Assembly: GCF_000204055.1 (NCBI RefSeq)
Contig: NW_006768789.1
Coordinates: forward strand, 401,858-465,857
DNA length: 64,000 nt
Direction of reading: 5' to 3'
Source of the DNA: Melampsora larici-populina 98AG31
Taxonomy: Eukaryota > Basidiomycota > Pucciniomycetes > Pucciniales > Melampsoraceae
Part shown: positions 45,667 to 58,068 of the stretch, in pieces
Numbering within the stretch: the stretch's first letter is position 1
Layout: the number at the start of each line of letters is the position of its first letter
Made by a program: the position numbers and the translations under genes
The notes under the pieces: model-generated
Told to the model about the DNA's origin: nothing
Databases searched by the model: none
The model's input: only the letters and a program-made list of their open reading frames with translations

Positions 45667-46688
45667 TTGAAAGCTAATTGATGTGAAGGCCCTTTTTATT
45701 CGAGTTTTTGACACCTTCAAAGTTTTTGTTTGTTTTGTTTTCGTTTTTGATCTCTAACCTATCATTTGAAAGTTGTGATTTTGTGATTGTGAGCCCCCTC
45801 CACCCCAAAGGAAATCAAGCCTAGTGTTATAAAGAGATTACCTCATCAAAGACTCTAAACTGAACAGTCTCAAACATTTCTACTCTACCCTCACCACCTA
45901 TTTCATTTTGTTTCTCATTTTTTCACTTCACTTATTGACTTTTTGAAGAAATTTGACGCTTTTATATCCTATATCAATCTTTCCAAGCAATGAAGGTGGG
46001 AATCTATCATTCAAGGCTCAACTATGCTACTTTCTGTGTAGTGGAAGAGCCTTTGAAAGTTGGAATGGGCTTGCAAGATCCCTGACCTCTTCATTATTAT
46101 CCAACTTTGTATACTCCTCAAAATTAATGGTTCTTTGTCTTCAGTGCAAGATACAGCCAGCTCCTCGAGAGCTGCCTTTGCTTAGTTCAGGAATTTATCA
46201 GCCATTAAGATATCGCTTGGTATAACTGCACCGAGGTCTTACAACCAAAAATGTGATCACATTATAACCTCTAATAAAGGAAAAACAATAAAGTATGTGT
46301 ATAGTGCGTGGAACCAAGTCGTTGATGTATATCGAAAAAATGCCATTGGTTCTCACAAACGCTGTGAATACTCGAACGGTTATCCATTTGGCCCCGCTGA
46401 GTCATATTCCAGAATCCAGACCCCTTTGTGCAAACTTCACATTAAAGTCATCACAATCTTTTTTCAATCCTTCACTTCCCAATCAACTCAATCTCAGTTG
46501 ACAGTCCAAAGACCTCTTGTCCTCTGCATATTATAAAGTACTTCTCCTAAACTTTCATAACCTGTTCCAAATCCACAACATAAATAAACGTCATGTTTTT
46601 ATAAATGGAAATCAATTTCAAGAATAACCCTGAAACATTATGATTTCTTTCCAAATAAATATGTATACAAGGATTTCTCTGATGAATA

Positions 46689-46771
46689 GATGAGAGATAT
46701 CCAGAAACTTGTAAAAAAAATCATGTCTTAGATGAGAGATATCCAGAAACTTGTAAAAAAATCATGTCTTG
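46689..46771. repeat. Tandem duplication, 42 bp
   Basis: GATGAGAGATATCCAGAAAC begins both copies (46689 and 46731); each ends with an A-run and TCATGTCTT. The copies differ only in the length of the A-run (8 against 7), so the event is recent. The second copy contains the Met of the ORF at 46732. Confidence 0.85.
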
Positions 46772-47103
46772 GTATAAATTTATCATCTTTTTCCTACGAT
46801 GAAAGTATTCCAGACCAAAACTTTGATCGGCTGCTCAACCCCACAACTTCAAGTGTCAAGACTCAAGCTCTAGTAATCGTTTACAAATGTATGATACCTT
46901 GGTATGAATTACAACCATTTGATTTCACCCACTACACACTTGAAGAAAGATTCACACAAGAAAGGATTGATGATTTTACCCATTTGAACTTTTCATCTTT
47001 ACAACCTTTGAGTTTTTTGACAATTTTCTTACACATTCAACTAGTCTTTAAACTTTCTGAATTTGGTGAAGATGAAAATAAAAAAAATGAGAAAAAAAGT
47101 TGA
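46732..47103 (+). CDS. Uncertain ORF, unknown protein
   Basis: A 123-codon open frame. Composition is protein-like (PWYELQPFDFTHYTLEERF, a hydrophobic stretch SFLTIFLHIQLVF, then an acidic-basic end), but no family is recognised, and its Met lies inside a recent tandem duplication. It could be the last exon of a gene, a decayed gene, or chance. Confidence 0.25.
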   Translation: MRDIQKLVKKSCLGINLSSFSYDESIPDQNFDRLLNPTTSSVKTQALVIVYKCMIPWYELQPFDFTHYTLEERFTQERIDDFTHLNFSSLQPLSFLTIFLHIQLVFKLSEFGEDENKKNEKKS

Positions 47104-47615
47104 TAATCTTTGATTTTTTAATTTTTAATTGTTTTATTTTATTTTAGTTCAGAGCAAAAAAAATAGTTTAAATCAAAACAACAAGAGATAAGAAAAAGAA
47201 GAAGAAGAAGAAAAGCAAGCCAAACAAAAAAAGAAAATAAAAAAAAGAAAAACCCATTCAAATAAGGGGCCCAATCAATATCAAAAAAAAAGAAAAAAAA
47301 CATATATATATATATAATCATCTTTCTCTTCAACTTTGTATGATAAAAATTATGTACTACTAATCCTTTAAAACGTTTTCTTCATTTAGTGTTTTTTCTT
47401 TTCGTAATGCTTTAAAATCAAATCATCAACATGAATCATAAGACTTTAATTTTTCTTAATGACCAAAAAAAAACGAAAACGAAAACGAAGATGAAAAATG
47501 AAGATGAAAGATGAAGAATGAAAAATGAAAAAGGAAAGAAAAAAAAAGTTAAAGTAAGAAATGCTACACGAATGTTTTTTTAAAAATCAAAAACAATAGA
47601 AAAGTCAAATCGGCT

Positions 47616-49693
47616 TTACTTATTAAGAATCCCATTCCCATTCCCAATCGAATTCCCATTCGAATTCCCATTCCCAACACCACAATTCCTCTCATCAAAC
47701 AAATCTTTCCTCTGATCAAACAAATCTTTCCTCTGATCAGTCTTCCTTAACCTTTCCAACTCGAATTGCATTTCCTCACACACTTCCTTAATCGAACTTC
47801 TTTCCCAATTGCCACCCAAGAAACCCGTATACAACATTGTCATCCCAAAACCTCCAATCAAAACACTCAATAAAGTGAAGATCCAATTCAAAAAACTTAA
47901 AGGTTGAAAACTTGCAGCAATTGAAATTCCAGGTACCAAGACCAAACAAATCCCAAACAAACATAATTGAAAACTTGATGATCTTTCGGATGATCTATAC
48001 TTGGTCATTAAAGCAGATAACGAATTATTTAAATGTTCGGTTGTTAAAGTAGGTGGAGGTGATGTATGATTCAAATTAAGTTTAGTAGAAGTCGAAGTCG
48101 ATGATGAATCATGATTTAATTGATTTTCAAGTATCGATTCCATCGAATTAGGATAAATCGTAAACGTAGCTTGTAAAGCGAAATGATCTGAATAAGAGTA
48201 ACCAAACACTGGAATCGGATCGGTTAAAGTCACATGGCAATCATCACAATTGATGACTTGATCATCTATAAACTCAGTTTGACATCTACCATGTTTGTCT
48301 CGTTGAGTGATCCGTTTAGCTGCCGGTCTAAATAAAATATAATCTAATCGTTTCCCAAACCCTTTGGCTCCTCTATTCGCTGCGTTTTTAGAAGCCGTAA
48401 AGGTATTGATCAACGAATCACATGTGATACCTTCTTCTTTAATCGCATTTCGATAACTTGCTTCGTTGTTAGTGATACATGAAAGATTAGTAGGATGTGA
48501 GGATTGCCAAGAGTCTCGTAGTTGACCATGAGCTTGTAAGATAGTGATAGGTAATGAAGACGGTACCGAGTTCAAGTCACCGCACTAAGACCGAAAAGAA
48601 AAAGTAAGATCATCAGGGCTCAGATGAAGTAGGATGAGTTAAGGGGATCGATGAGTGCTTACAACAAATACTGTCCTACCGCGTTCAGCAGAAGCCTTGG
48701 CCAGTTTTCCAAGTTCCCATGCTTGAGCAGTTCGATGAGCACGTTTCCATTCAGGTGCAGGTACATCATGAGGAGCATAAAGCTAAGAATAAGAAAACCC
48801 CCCAAAAAATCAAGATAAGTGTTTTGAAAAGAGTTGAAACGTTTGAACCAAAACAAAAACTTACATGTGTTGAAAAGACTTCGACTTGACCTACCAAAGG
48901 TACATCTAACAAACAACTACCAACCGCTTTACCCACAAAGAAATCCCCTTCAATAAAATGTAATGCATGACCATTCAAAGCGTATGCATAAAAATGACTT
49001 TCGATAATCGGATATCTAGAAAGGATCGCCAGACCAGCACCTAAAGCAGCACTAAAGATTTCAAGAAGATTATCGAATATAAAAGAAGATTAAGTTTTTT
49101 TTCACAAAAAAAGATGATTCGTGTTTACAAAACAAAAAGAAGAATCAAGCTTTAGAATTAAAGGAGTGATTTGTTTACCTATGAAACCATTTACTATAAA
49201 TCAATCCACCTTCTTTAGCTCGATCTCTAATAACACAAAAATCATGATAAACCCATAACTCTTGTAAAGCCACTACATCATATAAACCAGTTTTATCATC
49301 AATGAGAATCTTAGTTGAATTAGAATTAGATCGATGATGATGATGATGATGATGTTGATGATTAGATTCGATTGGATGATGATTTGTATTATTATTAATA
49401 GTTGAAACAGATTTCAAATTATTAGTAGGTTGTAAATCAGAAAAAGCTTCAAGTGAATTGATAGATGGGTTTCTAGAATGATTGGTAGAAGAATGTGCTA
49501 AGAAATCTCCAATCGCATGAATTCTTTCTAATCGATGTGATGAAACATATTTTAATCCCCTATAAAGTATCAATCTGAATCAGTGATTGTCTCTTTGAAG
49601 TAGATTGAGTTTTTTTCGATTAGCTTACCAACAATTAAGAGTTAAGAATGTCAGTTTGATTGAATTATCATAATTTGCAGTTTGATGATCCAT
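47616..49693 (-). CDS. ISC1: Inositol phosphosphingolipid phospholipase C (neutral sphingomyelinase, ISC1 type)
   Basis: Hydrolyses inositol phosphoceramides to ceramide; the yeast enzyme acts at ER and mitochondrial membranes and needs Mg2+ and anionic lipid. Five exons: 49693-49629, 49559-49179, 49051-48865, 48782-48663, 48584-47616 (573 aa). The DNase-I-like fold shows its Mg/catalytic landmarks: N20 in LNCWGLKYVS, E122 in VALQELW, YAPHD at the exon 3/4 boundary, GDLN (253-256), and the catalytic pair D384-H385 in SDHFALQATF. Two C-terminal hydrophobic segments (about 456-478 and 482-507) are the family's membrane anchors, and the tail ends in Asn/Gly repeats with a duplicated QRKDLFD. Unusual: a low-complexity insertion at about 44-110, rich in Ser/Asn, with seven consecutive His (91-97), lies between the first two catalytic motifs, encoded by a GAT/ATG microsatellite. 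Confidence 0.9.
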
Positions 49694-50159
49694 GCTGAGT
49701 GGTTTGGTGAGTTGATGAGTTGATGAGTTGGTCAACAGGAAATCGAAATGAGAAATTCAAAACTGCATACAATTGGGTCAACAAGCAATCAACTGAAGGA
49801 AAGTAACCAAAGTAAATTAGAAAACTGTATTGAGTTGTATTTGGTCGTGGCTTCTCAGTTTAAACTTGAAAATTCACAACAAGCTGACTAACCATGAAAG
49901 TCATTAATCAACCATTCATTCATTCATTCTCAATACTGATCTTCATCACTTTCACATCTCAACTTCAACCACCTCATTATGGTCAATCAAACCTTTTGAT
50001 TTCCACAAATCATATAATACTCATATATGCAAATCTAAATAAATATCAATTAAAAAATAACAAAACATCATCTCTAACACCACAACCCGAACCCAACCAA
50101 CAAAACAAAACCCAAAAAAACAGATCAAAAATCCACTCCCCTCTCCCACCCCCTCAAAA
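49694..50159. other. Intergenic between ISC1-like and RBR genes
   Basis: Promoter of the ISC1-like gene and 3' region of the ubiquitin ligase. It is A/C-rich toward 50080-50160. An ORF at 49894-50163 is low-complexity (Gln/Asn/Pro) and overlaps the end of the RBR gene on the other strand; it is not believed to be a gene. Confidence 0.5.
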
Positions 50160-53100
50160 CTAAATATCTCTTTTTCTTTGATTCCTACGACGAGTCATTA
50201 ATTCAATATGCATTCTTAATGCTTCATCTCTTGCTCTTTCTGTCCTAAGTCTTTCCCTTTCTACTCTCATCTCATAAGCAATCATGGGATCTATGAAAAA
50301 TCAAAATCAGTGTAACAAACAAAAGCCCCATCACGTTATAAAATTTTCCATTAGCCAAATCAATGATTTGATGATCCAAAAAAAACAAAAGTAAGAATAA
50401 GATTTGGTAGGCAAAAAAAATCATATTCAAAAGTCAGTAAATTTCAACCAAGTTTCAAGTCAAGAAAAAAATAACCAATTCTATTACAAAAAAAACAGAT
50501 TTTCTTTTATAAATCTTGAATCCAAGTCTTCATCAAATCTCCCCAAAAAAAGAGAAAAAAGAAAGGAGTCAAAAAGAAAATCCTAACCTGCTCTTGCACC
50601 TGCCCATGCTGCTTGATGTAAAACATCCGGAGGCATCCCATGATGATGTCCTGTTGGCTGTCATTGACAATGTTCAAATAGATTAGATGGAATTAGACGA
50701 ATGGATTAACAAGATCATCAGGTAAAGGAAAATATACATCAGCTCTTAGATTCATCATATCTTAGATGAAGTACAGGTAAAAGAAGAACTGATGAATGAA
50801 GAAAAACTTGATTGAAAAAAGATTATCACCTACAGCACGTGGTACAGGATCACGACGAAGTGCTTCTAACTCCGCTTTACTCAACACTCCTTCTGGATTA
50901 GTAGAAGTAGATTGGTTTAACTTTTGGTTGGCCACTCTCAATGCATCTTCGATCTCTTTATCATGTCGAGTTTGTGTATCATCCCATAATGGACATTTCG
51001 CTTTGGGATCAGGTGTCATTCCTTGTAGATTAGGTCCAGCGTTCATGAAGTGCTATTTCGCCATAAACCAATTCAGGCAATTCAAATCTTTTAGAAATCT
51101 GATTGAACTGAGCCAATGTGTCGAGAGATTATCACTTACGTCGTATCCAGTCACAATCTGTTGACATACGTAGCACGATAGTGTTTGACAATGCATACAT
51201 CGCCTGTTTTGAAGATTAATCAATCAAACATGAACACATATCAGTCAAAGAAGTGCTTCTATAAAAATTTGAATCAGATTTAACCAACATCTTATTACAT
51301 CCACTTTCCTTTACAAAGCATTGACGACACTTTGGACATTTCCTAATCAATGCGTCTGTCATCTGAACCAAAACCCCAAATCAAAAAAAGTCAATAAATT
51401 AAGCACATGTGAAGTTTCCAGATGATGTGATCACTTACCGCTTCTGCTAGCACATGAATCGAATTGATCTTCGCATCTTCTATCCTCACTTCTTCACAGG
51501 TTTTAGGAATATGACTTGCTTTTTTACACTGTCTACATGTTTCTTTCAAGCATTTCTGTTCAAAACCACAAGGTCAATCAAACCCAACGGCCAACTCCAA
51601 ATAAATTGAAGATATCAAAGAACGTTTCACACCAACCTGATTTCCACATCGAAAGACCCGTTCAGATGGATTCTCAATAATCACAGCCCATACACAAAAC
51701 GGACATTTCTCTAATCCTTCGATATTAGCTTGATCAAGACTTGCTTCTAATTCGATTTGTTCTAGCCTTTTTAACATTTGTAGGTTTAAGACTTTCGAAA
51801 GTTCAGCTTTGGAAAAGATCGATGGACAATCTGATGTATCCATACATCTGATATCAGCTTTATTACTACCGATTTGAACATCCGCATTTCTTTTGACACA
51901 ATCGTTACAAAATAAATGTCCTTCTGGACATTGAATCATCTAGGTAATCCATCATATCCAAAAAGATATCAAGGTTAATCAAAACTGTTAAAAAAGATTC
52001 GATAGAAACACATCAAGAGGACTGACCCTAACGAATCTAAAGTTGTCATAACAACACTGACATTCAAGTAAAAGACCTCTCGATTCTTCCGATGCTTCTA
52101 AAGCCTTTTCTCTCTCTTCTTCAGCTCTAGTTTGAGAAAGATGAGCAGCACGAGCCATAAGCCAATCAAATTCAGCTTGAAATTCAACACCAGCTTGAGC
52201 CGGATCACGCCAAATATCATGACGTGGTAAGGTTCGTTTTGATTTGTTTAAAGGGATCATTCGTTCTTCTTCCGGTTTACCAAGTTCGGTTTCTAAATAA
52301 ATCCATGTAGGTGCCAGATGTGATTTTTCTGAAAGAGTTTGTTTAAGAAAACTAACGGGGATGAATGGAAAGTATTGAGATAAGATCTTGATAGCGACGG
52401 CTTGAGTTAGATAAGTTGGATTCTCTCGAACTGATTTGGTCCATCTTTCAAGACCTGATTCATATAATTTTGTCATCTCATCTTTGGTTTCTTTTTCTTT
52501 GGCTTCTTCTTCTTTCTCAACATCAGAAGAAGATTGAGTTTGATTAAGTGTCTCGGATGTATCTTTTGGATAACTAGGTTGTTCAAGTATATGATTAACT
52601 ACATGAAGTATACGTTGTTCGGTGCTTTCTACATTCGCAGGTTGAGAATGGTAAAGTTGAATAGCAAATTTAGGTTCCACATCAGGTATAATTTCATGAA
52701 TCTTGGTAATGATTTCGGTCTGGGTTAGAACCTTGGGTTTGAGTGGAGTGTTGGAAGTAGAAGTACTAGCGATTGGTAAACCGTCTTTGTCATCAGAATG
52801 CCGAAAAGACAGAGATCCCATCAGATTTCATACTTTACAGAGCTTTAGAGTGAAAGGGAAGACAACTGACCAGATCCACCCGCTTGATTGTCTTTATCGA
52901 GGGATCGTCTATGTTTCTTAATCTTAGAGGTAGACGCAACCGAAAGCACACAAGGAACCTCATCATTATCATTATCATCGTCACTACAATCTATATGTAG
53001 CACTCGTTTCTTGCCTTTTCGATCGATCTGGTCGGTCGCAACTGGCTCTTTAGAAAAATTCGTTTGCATAGGTTTGGGTTGATGATCAAGTTTCTTAGGT

Positions 53101-53517
53101 GTTTCAGAAGGATGAAATGGTAATTCATCAAACCGGACCGCTTTTTCTTCATGAGGTTTTGTTAAAATTGGTTCTGAGTTATTTTTCAAATGATCATCTT
53201 GTTTTCCAGCCGTATCTAATAAATAGTTTATAGACTCTTGAATCTATAAAGAATTGGTTCAGAAATCAGTAAGGTGTTAGGATTGTAAAACGAAACCATC
53301 AAGCAAATCACGGAAAAGAACTCACTATTTCTCCATCCTTTGGTTCTTGATTTCCGTCCCGAAGTGCTTGAGTATATGAAACTTTCCAAGCATTAATCAG
53401 ATCAGTTCGTGAAACTTGACCCACGAAAAATTCTTGAAGCGCGTCAAAGATGGCTTTAGGAGGCAAAACTTCGTTTGAACCTTGAAGGATATCTGGATGA
53501 AGTTGAAAGTTTGACAT
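50160..53517 (-). CDS. RBR-type E3 ubiquitin ligase, RNF216/TRIAD3-like
   Basis: RING-between-RING ligase that passes ubiquitin through a RING2 cysteine. Ten exons: 53517-53326, 53243-52867, 52765-52027, 51939-51637, 51555-51439, 51362-51289, 51203-51140, 51052-50834, 50657-50588, 50290-50160 (761 aa). RING1 begins at C425 (CQCC) with CPEGHLFCNDC; the IBR follows (KCPFC, FRCGNQ, CKETC-like KCLKETCRQC, KTCEE); RING2 is CPKCRQCFVKESGCNKM with C598 at the expected catalytic position, then RCMHCQTLSCYVCQQ. After RING2 come a helical region and a Pro/His-Gly segment, and a charged C-terminal helix (RVERERLRTERARDEAL). The order matches RNF216. The long N-terminal part has acidic and basic tracts without a clear domain. 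The exon 2/3 junction is the weakest: it uses a GTTGTC donor, and a start at 52821 is an alternative for the downstream part. Confidence 0.85.
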
Positions 53518-56500
53518 TCCAATGAATAAAGTATGATGATCTTGATGATTGATTTGTTGATAAAGAAGCCTTTGATAGTCTTGAACTTGATTTCTTTTTA
53601 ATAAACGGTTCGGTTTGAAAGATTAAAGTTGGGTTGATAAACACTAAGCTGTAAAAGAATGAAGGACAAGATATACACAAATATAAAAAGTTTGGTTTGA
53701 ATTGTTTAAGGGTTGAGTAGAAATCGAATGGTTGAAGATTGAAAAAAGAAAATCAAGAAAGTCTGTTGATCTGATGAAAATGAAAATTTCAATTCAACTC
53801 AGCAAAAGGGTTTAACACTCTCCCTTTTTAGGATTGGCCCATGAGCTTCTCTAACAACCATCACCACTCAAATCAGAGTCACTCTAACATTGCCCATTGT
53901 TCTAAGACTCATCACTCACAGTCATCAGATACCAATCCTTTCACACTAGCAATCTTAATATGTAGCACAGCTAAAGATCTTATCCCTATGTATCAAATTG
54001 CAGATCACCAGTCCTACTTCAAATAATGTGATCAAGTTTTAGATATTGAAAATACACTTCAGATTCTTGGTCAAGGGGCATATGTAAATCTTAAAAGTGT
54101 CAATCAAATTGATGAACAGGAGAATAGAAAGGTTTCCTTTGAAGCCAAGCATCTGGTCATTCATCAGCCCTTTCTTAAACATTGTAAGATGATCAATGTG
54201 GAGGTCAAAGTTTATGAAAGGAAGTCATGGTTTCTTTGTATGAATAAACAAAAGGAAATGTTCCTGTGTAAGTTGAATACCTTTTACATAGCACAAAGGG
54301 ATCTTGGAAATGAGGTTGAGCAATCTTAGGTCCAGGAGTTGTCTGTAGCCTTATGGTCTCGCTGCCCACATGCAGCCTATGTTTTGGCAGACACATGTTT
54401 AGCCACCCATAAAGTGATGTTGGACAGTCTTCACTTCCAATTGTCTTTCAATTGTCTGGTTTTTGATTTTCCCTCAAGACTGACCAAACTCTTTTGCCTC
54501 AAATCATTCTGGCAAAAAATTAATATTTTTGGTGATCACTCTCCAGTATACTACTGTGTCTAGACTCTATCTCAATCTTGAATGTGGATATGTTGCAACT
54601 TTACAGTGGTCACTGATTCTTACCAAAAAGAAAATATCAATTGATTGAGTCCTGCCTGTAGCATGACCTCAGTATGGGGATCAAGGGAAACAAGTTGTGA
54701 ACCCATGATCTTATTAAAAGTTGTTTTTCCATTCTATGATGTTTTTTGGCTGTGTGTCATTTTTTGTTTACTATTTCAATCTTGTATATCTGTTGCAAGG
54801 CTTGCTTTCTTTCTCCTCACCTATCAAGAAAAAGAGTGCATTTTTCAAGACTTTTCTGTACCAACATTGATTATTTGATTTACCTACATTGGTGTTCACT
54901 TCCAAGACTATCAATCTTTCCATCAGGTCATGTTGAGCTTTTTACTTACAAGCTAAACTCTTTATTATCTCTGTGCCTGCTAGGTACTGATTCTCTACTT
55001 TACCTCTGCCAGATTTCTTCCTTAAAGTTATACACTCCCTCTTTTTTCGTTTATGTTACTTCTCTCAGGTTGAAGCTCAGGTTGGCATACCCAAGGAGCT
55101 CAGAAGGAGTCATGCTGATAGTTAATTGCACAGTTTACAATTATCTTGACTTATTATAGTGAATGATTTTGAGATTTGAATCCTTCACTTGGACATCCAC
55201 CTGTCTTATCACCATCATCAGCACAAGAATCACCCCATGATTACTTCAAAGCAGCCCAGTCAGAATCCCTTCACAAGTGGAACTCTCATCTTAGGATTAT
55301 TTGTTCCTCAAATGGCTTCCTCACTCATTGATATGCCTTCATTGACTTATGGTAGTAGACATCACCAAATAGCTGCTAGAATTACTCAAGACCTATCTTT
55401 GGAATAATCATCAGAATCAAAGAATCACTTACAGACACAGTATAGCCAGCCTGGTCATCTGGAATCAGAATATAAAGACCCTGATAGCTGTTCAGTTGAT
55501 CAAAAATCCAAAACACCATTCTCCACAAACTCCTGCCCACCAGATGCTGTTAAGATGTGTTTTGTTTGGACTTCTATATACAAGGATCAAACTCTCTTAT
55601 CAATCATATGGAAAATTTCCAACAAGCCTACACTGCTTACATAGGATCCAGTAGTACCATTGGAGATATTGACCTCAGTCCCAGACAACAACTGCTCATT
55701 TTTTGAACTCAAAATGGTTCAAAGTGCTGGATGCAGTAGCTGATATCACCACTCTGGAGTATAGTGAGTTTGTAACTGCCCTGAGGGCTGGAATTGCTAA
55801 TCCAAACCCCTACATCTTTGGATCATGGTAGGCCTGTGTCTGGTTTCTGTGATAATGGCACATTTTTCTGTGGGCAAGTAACCAAACAATCATTTTTCTT
55901 TGTCCACTGCAGGATGGGCCTATTCAACCTGAATGATCTCACACTGAAACCACCCTGGGCTTGTGCTTTATGAATCCAACCAGAATGGCTGCACCCATGA
56001 TGGCATTCTTTGTCTCTAGTATGATTAAACATATCTCTCATGCCACCATATACCAGATTCTATTCACAGATTCATCATCTGATATGACCTCAAATCTACT
56101 GAATGTGCCAAATACTTAGTTGTCAACAGCAACTACACAGTAGATATCAGCCCAGAACTAGTCAATCTTGATTGTACCAATTTATAATGATGCCACCAGA
56201 TATGTCACAAACAATGTTTCTCTAAAGCTGTGAAAAGTCATATCATTTCAATATCCATCCTCATCAAATACTTTTCAAAAATATAAATTCCTTCCCCATT
56301 TTCAAACAACTTGATATGGATCCATCACCAAAGACGTTCAATCTCACATGTGAGGCAATAATCCTTACAAAAACATTGATTTTATTTAAAAAAAACTTGA
56401 TCCAAAAAATGTATGGAAAAAAATCATGTAAAGAAACAACCAGCTACAAAAGCTGTCAAACATGTTTCTCACTTTACAAAGTATCTTTAGAAAGCTCATC

Positions 56501-58068
56501 TGGTAAACACACCTCTAGGTGCTCAAAGATGATAAAATCCATATGTCTTATCTCATCTTTTATTCAAAGTTCAGTTCATTTATGGTAATCATAATATTAT
56601 TTTCATTCAAATCTTTTCTTCGCAGATTGGTGAATCAGTTCCATCTCTTGTTGCACCCAATCTGCTCACTCTTCTAATGCTACTATTTTTGATGAAGCTC
56701 TTCTCAAATTAGTTTGAAGATCCTTCAAACATGAGTATATACATGTGTACCTTTCCAAACATAAACAAAGATTGCTGCCTGAGGCTTAGCTGATCGAGCA
56801 TCGCAATTGGTATCCTGTTAATGCTCTTACATCACTTGTGAATCTGTTAATGTGACATTGGATTCTGAACAAGCTGTGGAGAATGTTGAAGTTATAGAAT
56901 CCAATTCCATACTTCTCGAAGACAAAATTATCATCATCAGTCGCAACCCACGCGGGGCTTGGCCATTTCTATTTAAGCACCGGTGAGATGAGCAGTGTGT
57001 GTGATTTTATCAACTCAAATGAGTGCGAGAAGTCTTTGTGTCATCTGACTCTGAGATCAAAAGAGCTCTTGGGAATGCCTGTCTTCTCATCATTCCAGGC
57101 AGAACCATGACATCCCAATTGTTTTTACGCGGTCTCTGATACATGGCCAAAGCTTTCGAGGAATTGACGCCGACGACGCAAACCTATTCGCTTCGAGTAA
57201 GACGAGTGTTGCAATGCTGGGGTATAATTTCCCTACATTGCGAGACGGAGAATGGAGAATGGCCCTGAGCTGGACAGTCCATTTACGACTAGATTGCCCT
57301 GATTTTTAGTGGATAGGGAGCTTACATTCAGAACCGGTTTGTATGGCAATCCGGACCAAGCCATTTGAGTGATCTGATGTTTTTTTGACCTTTCCATACT
57401 GCCATATCTTCATCGAATACCGGAGCAAGGAATGACAGTCATCTACTATTCGGGTTGGCCGCTAAGACTAATGATCATCAACTCATACTCTTTGTTTTGG
57501 CCCAGATAGCGGTTTCTGATTTACCTTCCGTACCGATGCGAAGCAATGGACGATATAAAAATAATCACAAAATTGATAGTTTTGATAGGTTTGACAACAC
57601 AATTTAATTGTTGGAGGACGAAGTTTCAAGGTCCTGTTGATTGATGATCTGATGAAGATGGCAAGTTTTCTATTCGGAGGCACCCGCAGGAAAGCTTGAT
57701 ATGACTATCGAAGTTTTTTTTTCGGATTGCTTTCTTCCTATCATTATTGCATTCCAGGGCGGTTGTGAGTATGTATCAGGTGGACTACAACTTGAATTAA
57801 AGGCCTCATCGCCTTCAGTTCCTTCTGTCTTACCTTTTTCCTTCTTGTTCTTCGTCTCATTTCTTTCCAAAGTAAACTCATCTCAGTCATTTCATCAATT
57901 CAACCCTCAGTGCGCCTCAGCATTTTTCATCAGTTTGGACATTCTATCATCATTCTCATTCTTGCTTCCAGTCATTACTATCAGTTAACCTTTTGTCAGT
58001 GTGGTCAACTTAATCATTCACTCTGTCATATCCTTCCCAGGATTCCTATCTTTTACACTTTATCCACA
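53518..58068. other. Intergenic with traces of decayed coding sequence
   Basis: Contains the RBR promoter (to about 53830), a disrupted reading frame at 53841-54328 (listed), scattered protein-like frames without motifs (for example near 55189-55407 and 55709-55830), and the region upstream of the 853-aa gene from about 57650. No transposon termini were recognised. The density of open but interrupted frames from 53.8 to 56.2 kb suggests an old mobile element or dead genes. Confidence 0.45.
53841..54328 (+). pseudogene. Decayed coding sequence, unknown family
   Basis: From the Met at 53841 a frame rich in His/Ser/Asn runs through NPFTLAILICSTAKDLIP and ADHQSYFK to a TAA at 54024-54026. The same frame then stays open for another 100 codons (CDQVLDIENTLQILGQGAY, EAKHLVIHQPFLKHCKMINV) to a TAG at 54326-54328. 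One stop in an otherwise continuous, protein-like frame of 162 codons suggests a pseudogene. I do not recognise the family. Chance or a missed intron remain possible. Confidence 0.4.

Larger units (their letters stand above)
45667..47615. other. Intergenic with a 42-bp tandem duplication
   Basis: 3' region of the secreted protein gene and of the ISC1-like gene. It contains an uncertain ORF (46732-47103), a tandem duplication at 46689-46771, and A-rich low complexity at 47155-47320 and 47460-47550. ORFs at 45953-46536 show no motif. Confidence 0.5.

Noticed and set aside
49894..50163. 89-aa plus-strand ORF
   Set aside because: Low-complexity Gln/Asn/Pro sequence in a gap, overlapping the last exon of the RBR gene on the other strand.
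57910..58068. Upstream in-frame start for the 853-aa gene
   Set aside because: The extra 53 residues are hydrophobic translation of T-rich DNA that looks like 5' UTR; the ATG at 58069 gives the more usual N-terminus.
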